Shown: one piece after another, positions 59,813-64,000 of the stretch
Layout: every line of letters starts with the position of its first letter
How positions within the stretch are numbered: position 1 is the first letter of the stretch
Source: Falsiroseomonas sp050563545
Lineage (GTDB): Bacteria > Pseudomonadota > Alphaproteobacteria > Acetobacterales > Acetobacteraceae
Assembly: GCF_050563545.1 (NCBI RefSeq)
Contig: NZ_JBNXUM010000018.1
Coordinates: forward strand, 1 to 64,000
Reading direction: 5' to 3'
DNA length: 64,000 nt
Made by a program: the position numbers and the translations under genes
The notes under the pieces: generated by a model
What the model was told of the DNA's origin: nothing
What the model saw: only the letters and a program-made list of their open reading frames with translations
Databases searched by the model: none

Positions 59813-60199
59813 TCAGGATGGCGCCGGCAGCAGGCTCACGTGGGCGGCGACCACCCTCCAGCCGATGCCGGGCACGCGCACCCAGGTCTGGCTCTGCCGC
59901 CCGGTCCTGTCGCTGCCCTCGCGCTGGAAGGTCGTGTTGGCGGTCGCGAAGTCGCGGCCATAGGTGGTGATCACCGTCCGCAGCAGCGTCCGGTTCAGCC
60001 CGGCCGCGGAGCGCCCGGCGCGGAACGCCTTGATCTCGGCATAGCCGTGCAGGTTCTCCGTCACGCCGTAGCGCAGCGTGTGCGGGCTGTCCCAGAACAG
60101 CTCGTCCAGCACCTCCACGTCGTTGGAGGTGAGCGCCTTTTCGTAGCGCATGAAGGCCTCGGTGACCTCGGCCACCACGTCGGGGTTGTTGATCTCCAC
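59813..60199 (-). CDS. AtzH/HpxZ-like protein (NTF2 fold)
   Basis: A protein of 128 aa matching the oxalurate-catabolism protein HpxZ / AtzH pattern: VEINNPDVVAEVTEAFMRYE, VLDELFWDSPHTLRYG, GYAEIKAFRAGRS, RTVITTYGRDFATANTTFQ and WRVVAAHVSLL. AtzH deaminates dicarboxyurea in cyanurate breakdown; HpxZ acts in oxalurate use. GTG at 60199 lies 5 bases after the amidase stop. Third gene of the operon. Confidence 0.85.
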   Translation of the reverse strand: MEINNPDVVAEVTEAFMRYEKALTSNDVEVLDELFWDSPHTLRYGVTENLHGYAEIKAFRAGRSAAGLNRTLLRTVITTYGRDFATANTTFQREGSDRTGRQSQTWVRVPGIGWRVVAAHVSLLPAPS

Positions 60200-60204
60200 G
60201 GGAC

Positions 60205-61602
60205 CTACCTCGGGATCGGGGGAGACGCGGCGACGCCCGCGCGCTCCAGCGCGGCGGCGACGCGGAACAGGGTCTGCTCCTTCCAGGGTGCCGCGACCAG
60301 CTGGACCCCGATGGGCAGGCCGCCCGGCGCGCCCGCGGCGCGCGGATCGGCCAGCGGCACCACCAGCGCCGGCAGGCCGATGCAGGAGATGGGCTGGGTG
60401 AAGACGCCGAGGTTGGGGCGCACCGGAATCCTCTCCCCATCCACCTCGATCATCTCCTGCCCGATGGGCGGGGCGACATAGGGGGTGGCCGGCGTGAGGA
60501 TCACGTCCACCTCGTCGAACAGCTGCAGCGCGGCGGCGCGGTAGGCCGCGCGCACGCGCTGCGCCTGCATCAGCCAATGGGCAGGCAGCAGCGCGCCGGC
60601 CAGGAAGCGGTCGCGCGTCATCGGGTCGAAGTCGTCGGGCCGGGTGCGGAGGTCGGGCATGTGCAGGTTGCCGCCCTCCGCCATGGTGATGAGGAAGGCC
60701 GCGGCGCGGCCGCGCGCGGCTTCCGGGATCTCGACGCGGCGCGTGGCGTCCAGCGCGCGGGCCGCCGCCTCCACGGCGGCGAAGGCCTCGGCATGGCCGT
60801 TGCGCGCGAAATGCCCGCCCGCCACCGCGATGCGCAGCCCCGCCGTGCCCTTGCCGAGCAGGCCGGAGACGGGCTCCGCGGGACGCCATTGCTGCGCATG
60901 ATCCTCGGGGTCCGCGCCCTGCAGCGCGTCGTAGGCGAGCGCCAGGTCGGCCACGTCGCGCGCGAAGGGACCGAGATGGTCGAAGCTGCCGGCGAAGAGG
61001 TAGGACCCGGTGCGCGAGAGCCGGCCATAGGTCGGCTTCAGCCCGAAGATTCCGCAGAGCGAGGAGGGCACGCGGATCGAGCCGTTGGTGTCGGAGCCGA
61101 GCGACAGCGGCACCATCCCCGCCGCCACCGCCGCCGCCGAGCCGCCGGAGGAACCGCCCGCCATCCGCGTCGTGTCGTGCGGGTTGCGCGACGGGCCGTA
61201 ATGGCTGTTCTCCGTCGTGAAGCCGTAGGCGTATTCGTCCATGTTGAGCGCACCGAGGCAGACCGCGCCCGCCGCCTTGAACCGCCGCACCAGGTAGCCG
61301 TCGCGCGCGGCGGCAGGCCGGCCCCTCTCGATGACCGACCCCGCGAGGGTAGTGATCCCCTCGAGGTCGAAGAGGTTCTTCACGGCATAGGGCACGCCGG
61401 CGAGCGGGCCGGGGTCGCGGCCCTCGGCGATGGCGGCGTCCACCGCCGCGGCCTCGGCGCGGGCGCGGGCGGCGGTTACCTCGGTGAAGGCGTTGCAGGT
61501 GGCGTCGCGCGCGGCGGTATCGGCCAGCGCCTGCTCCGCCAGGTCAACGGCCTTCGCCTTGCCGGCGCGGATGGCGGCCGCGGTTCTTGCGGCGGAGATC
61601 AC
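60205..61602 (-). CDS. AtzE-family amidohydrolase (amidase signature)
   Basis: A protein of 465 aa. The Ser-Ser-Lys triad is K75 (VPYAVKNLFD), Ser151 in GGSSGGSAA and S175 in DTNGSIRVPSS. It belongs to the AtzE group that works with a small AtzG-type subunit, as in 1-carboxybiuret hydrolysis, and with HpxZ/AtzH-like proteins. The GTG at 61602 overlaps the AtzG stop (GTGA), so the two are translated together. The substrate here is unproven. Confidence 0.88.
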   Translation of the reverse strand: MISAARTAAAIRAGKAKAVDLAEQALADTAARDATCNAFTEVTAARARAEAAAVDAAIAEGRDPGPLAGVPYAVKNLFDLEGITTLAGSVIERGRPAAARDGYLVRRFKAAGAVCLGALNMDEYAYGFTTENSHYGPSRNPHDTTRMAGGSSGGSAAAVAAGMVPLSLGSDTNGSIRVPSSLCGIFGLKPTYGRLSRTGSYLFAGSFDHLGPFARDVADLALAYDALQGADPEDHAQQWRPAEPVSGLLGKGTAGLRIAVAGGHFARNGHAEAFAAVEAAARALDATRRVEIPEAARGRAAAFLITMAEGGNLHMPDLRTRPDDFDPMTRDRFLAGALLPAHWLMQAQRVRAAYRAAALQLFDEVDVILTPATPYVAPPIGQEMIEVDGERIPVRPNLGVFTQPISCIGLPALVVPLADPRAAGAPGGLPIGVQLVAAPWKEQTLFRVAAALERAGVAASPPIPR

Positions 61603-61802
61603 TTCGGCGGCTCCCGCCCCGCGACGAAGACGGGCGCGGCCTCCTCGGCCGGGGTGATCGCCATGCCCTCGACGAGCGCCGCCATGCGGGCGGCGAGCTT
61701 CAGGTTGAAGGCGACGCCCGGCAGGTGGCGCGGATCGAGCGGCAGGCCGCAGGCGGCGGCGGCGGCCTTGGCATAGGCCTCGGCATCGAGATCGGTCGTC
61801 AT
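61599..61802 (-). CDS. AtzG-like small subunit (DUF4089)
   Basis: A protein of 67 aa with the DUF4089 pattern: AYAKAAAAACGLPLDPRHLPGV and VAFNLKLAARMAALVEG. AtzG forms a complex with AtzE and stabilises the amidase. ATG at 61802 overlaps the stop of the decayed ABC ATPase reading frame (ATGA), and the stop overlaps the AtzE start. Confidence 0.85.
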   Translation of the reverse strand: MTTDLDAEAYAKAAAAACGLPLDPRHLPGVAFNLKLAARMAALVEGMAITPAEEAAPVFVAGREPPK

Positions 61803-62184
61803 GCGGCGGCAAGCGCTCCGGTGGTCAAGGGGAAGTGGCAGGCGACGCGGCGCCCGCCGGGCAGCGCGTGCACGGGCGGCGCCGCGTGGGCGCAGAGATC
61901 CTGCCCGATCGGGCAGCGGCCATGGAAGCGGCAGGCATTCGGGTCGGGGTCGATCGGGCTGCGCGGCTCACCGGTGAGGCGCACGCGATCCTCCCCCCTG
62001 CGGCGGCCGGGTACGGAGACGGCGCCGACCAGGGCGCGGTGTAGGGATGCGCCGGCGCGGCGAAGAGCGTCTCGGCCGGCCCCTCCTCCACCACCCGGCC
62101 GAGATACATGACCAGCACCCGGTCGCAGGTCGGCCAGCCCGCGGCCCGGCTGGGGTTCAGCGCGCTGCGACGGTCAATGCTCAT
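61799..62184 (-). pseudogene. Frameshifted, truncated DppF/OppF-type ABC ATPase
   Basis: On the minus strand one frame reads CDRVLVMYLGRVVEEGPAET and LFAAPAHPYT, the end of a peptide-ABC ATPase domain. At about 62037 one base is missing; in the next frame it continues RVRLTGEPRSPIDP, ACRFHGRCPIGQDLC and GGRRVACHFPLT, the oligopeptide-ABC C-terminal extension. The Walker A/B and signature regions are gone; SALNP upstream looks like a leftover of the Q-loop area, suggesting an internal deletion. It once headed the AtzG/AtzE operon. Confidence 0.7.
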
Positions 62185-62356
62185 GGGCGAGAGTCCTCGG
62201 ACCCGATCGGACGGGCACGGGTTACCGAAAACAACAATTGTGCCACGCACCTGCGCCTGCGACGGAGGTCAGGGGGCTCGTCGGGCGCAGCCCATCTGCC
62301 GCTTCCTGGGGCGCGGTGCTGCGCCGGTGGGCGGGACGTCGCGCCCGGGTAGGCGC

Positions 62357-63235
62357 TCAGGGCACGACGATCCGGATCGTCGTCGGCGACGGGGCGATTT
62401 CCACCGGCAGGATCCCCGCCGCGTCGCCATCGGCCTGCAACGGGCCGCCGGCGCCTTCGATGCGGACATGGCGGGCGGCGAACACCCGGATCTCCCGCAG
62501 CCCGGGCAGCAGGCCGAGCGGCAGCGCGGCCGCATGCCGCAGCGCGTCGAGCCGGACGCACTGGCGCAGCGCGACGACCCGGAACTCGTCACCACGGGCA
62601 TCGGCATCGGGCGCGATGACGAAGCGGCCGGCATAGAGCCTGCCCTTGGTCACCACCACCGACGTCGCGGAGCGTTCCACGCCGTCCGCCACCACCTTTA
62701 ACGCGGCGAAGCCGTTGCGGCCGATCTCGCGCAAGGTCTGCAAGACGTAGGCGCCCTTCCCGAGCATCCGCTTCAGCCGGGGTGGCAGATCGCGCACCAC
62801 CGCCGCGTCGAGACCCGCACCCACCATCTGCACGAAGGGCCGCTCCGCCGCGCCATCCCGGCGGGCGATGCCGGGCCGGAACCGGATCGTCCGCCCCATC
62901 GCGAGCACGACCGCGGCTTCCTTTGGCGCCAGGGGAATCCCGAGTTCGAGCGCGAAGACATTCGCCGTGCCGAGGGGCAGGACGCCCAGCGCCGCGTCCG
63001 AGCCGCGGATGCCGGCGGCGACTTCCGCGATCGTCCCGTCGCCGCCGGCGGCAACGATCGTGCCGCCATGACCGGCGGATTCCCCGGCGAGCAACATGGC
63101 ATCGCCGGGTCGCGCGGTCTCCAGCACCTCGGGCCGGAGGCCGACGCCCCGCAGGAGGTCGAGCGCGGCATCGAGGCGGCGGCGACGCCGCGTCCCGGCC
63201 GCCGGATTGAAGATGATCACGATGCGCGACGGCAT
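62357..63235 (-). CDS. Diacylglycerol-kinase-family (lipid kinase-like) protein
   Basis: A protein of 292 aa. The DAGK catalytic domain begins RIVIIFNPAAGTRRRR, and the nucleotide motif is AAGGDGTIAEV with LPLGTANVFALELGIP after it. The C-terminal half (about 150-290) is the beta-sandwich of YegS/DgkB-type lipid kinases, ending VEIAPSPTTIRIVVP. It phosphorylates diacylglycerol or a related lipid. It is divergent from the LpxH-like gene across a 209-base gap. Confidence 0.88.
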   Translation of the reverse strand: MPSRIVIIFNPAAGTRRRRRLDAALDLLRGVGLRPEVLETARPGDAMLLAGESAGHGGTIVAAGGDGTIAEVAAGIRGSDAALGVLPLGTANVFALELGIPLAPKEAAVVLAMGRTIRFRPGIARRDGAAERPFVQMVGAGLDAAVVRDLPPRLKRMLGKGAYVLQTLREIGRNGFAALKVVADGVERSATSVVVTKGRLYAGRFVIAPDADARGDEFRVVALRQCVRLDALRHAAALPLGLLPGLREIRVFAARHVRIEGAGGPLQADGDAAGILPVEIAPSPTTIRIVVP

Positions 63236-63303
63236 TGAGTCCGCCTTCCTGCCAGTAACGCATGTCGGTTCGGGGGCTGGAGCGCGAATGATTGGTGACG
63301 ATT

Positions 63304-63321
63304 CTCATGAAGTCCCATGAG
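63304..63321. promoter_or_regulatory. CTCATG/CATGAG inverted repeat in the divergent promoter region
   Basis: CTCATG and CATGAG are perfect complements with a 6-base spacer, 69 bases upstream of the lipid-kinase start and 123 upstream of the LpxH-like start. It could be a regulator-binding site shared by both genes. Nothing else was recognised in 63236-63444. Confidence 0.25.
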
Positions 63322-63444
63322 GGCGCACAAGTCATGCAAGCTTCACTCGCCGCGATGCGGCGCCGCTGTATCGCAACGTCCGAACGCAACACCGATCGAG
63401 TCGCGCTGTTCGACCCACGGCCGGCCCGATGGAGAGCATCCCGG

Positions 63445-64000
63445 ATGCAGAACCCCGGACAGCGTCGGCGATACCGCAGCATCTTCATTTCCGACCTCCA
63501 TCTCGGAACACGCGGCTGCCGGAGTGACTTCCTCGTCTCCTTCCTGCGCCAGGTGGAATGCGAGCGTCTCTACCTCGTCGGCGACGTCATCGACGGCTGG
63601 CGGCTCCGGAAGTCCTGGTACTGGGACTGCCACCACGACGAGGCGATCCGTCTCGTCCTGCGCATGGCGCGGCACGGCACCGAGGTGACCTACATCCCCG
63701 GCAACCACGACGAGCGTTTCCGCGACTGGCTGGGGCTCGAGGTGGCGGGCGTGAAGCTGATGCGCGAAGCCCTGCACATCGCCGCCGACGGCCGCCGCTT
63801 CCTGGTGATCCACGGCGACGAGTTCGACGGCGTGATCCGCTACGCCAAGGTCCTCGCCCATCTCGGCGACTGGGCCTACGACTGGGCGCTGGTGATGAAC
63901 CGCTGGTTCAACGCGGCGCGGCGACGCCTCGGCTACCCCTACTGGTCGCTCTCCCAATGGCTGAAGCGCCAGGTGAAGGAAGCCGTCAAGACGGTGGACC
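63445..64000 (+). CDS. LpxH-like metallophosphoesterase, partial (C-terminus beyond right edge)
   Basis: 185 codons are visible and open to the window edge. The calcineurin-type metal motifs are FISDLHLG (about 15-22), VGDVIDGW, PGNHDERF and VIHGDEFDG, matching UDP-2,3-diacylglucosamine diphosphatase-type proteins common in alphaproteobacteria. The ATG at 63445 gives a short head MQNPGQRRRYR before the first motif. A lipid A role is by family only; a related phosphoesterase is possible. Confidence 0.85.
   Translation, partial: MQNPGQRRRYRSIFISDLHLGTRGCRSDFLVSFLRQVECERLYLVGDVIDGWRLRKSWYWDCHHDEAIRLVLRMARHGTEVTYIPGNHDERFRDWLGLEVAGVKLMREALHIAADGRRFLVIHGDEFDGVIRYAKVLAHLGDWAYDWALVMNRWFNAARRRLGYPYWSLSQWLKRQVKEAVKTVD

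Overview
The window is very GC-rich, gene-dense bacterial chromosome. Gene content points to an alphaproteobacterium of the Acetobacteraceae/Roseomonas type. The evidence is the conserved clusters plsC-miaB-phoH-ybeY-corC and aroE-coaE-dnaQ, a BipA/bactofilin/glutathione-synthase housekeeping set, frequent GTG/TTG starts, and five TctC-type periplasmic binding proteins with no partner permeases. This lineage call rests on pattern recognition, not on a search. No rRNA, tRNA, CRISPR array, prophage or intact insertion sequence was seen. Both edge genes are cut: a ThiE/TenI-like gene at the left and an LpxH-like phosphoesterase at the right.

Layout. 0-20 kb is mostly housekeeping: a PLP-binding YggS protein, trpS, an AEC permease, bactofilin, adenosine kinase, BipA, a VapBC-type pair coupled to cytidine deaminase, a patatin, an AmpG-like permease, a cupredoxin, alanine dehydrogenase, gshB and aroE-coaE-dnaQ. 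20-26 kb holds lutABC for lactate oxidation, then an EamA exporter next to an opine-dehydrogenase-like enzyme. 27-33 kb is the plsC/miaB/phoH/ybeY/corC block, without the lnt gene often found after corC. 33-44 kb holds a glycosidase, an orphan PhoR-like kinase, an LpoA-like lipoprotein divergent from rsmI, an RsbW-GNAT fusion, two tandem pyruvyltransferase-like paralogues, hemW and a YbaK deacylase.

44-64 kb is accessory and catabolic. A leftward operon (GntR regulator, two TctC proteins separated by a 46-codon ORF, an enolase-superfamily dehydratase, a uronate-dehydrogenase-like SDR and an RraA-like aldolase) looks like a sugar-acid pathway with its uptake proteins. It is joined by overlapping stop/start codons, and an 18-bp perfect palindrome lies in front of the regulator. 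A LacI regulator faces a rightward operon of an ADP-ribosylglycohydrolase-family enzyme, a sugar-type binding protein and two permeases but no ATPase; two LacI-type operators lie in the divergent region. Further right is an AtzG-AtzE-AtzH/HpxZ-like operon whose upstream neighbour is a decayed peptide-ABC ATPase. Relics of a transposase and an RTX protein are also visible.

Non-coding structure: a dispersed palindromic repeat family with a CTCCCCCGC/GCGGGGGAG core sits downstream of rightward genes at six sites, sometimes as longer composite hairpins. A separate cluster of four perfect inverted repeats fills the convergent gap at 26.5 kb.
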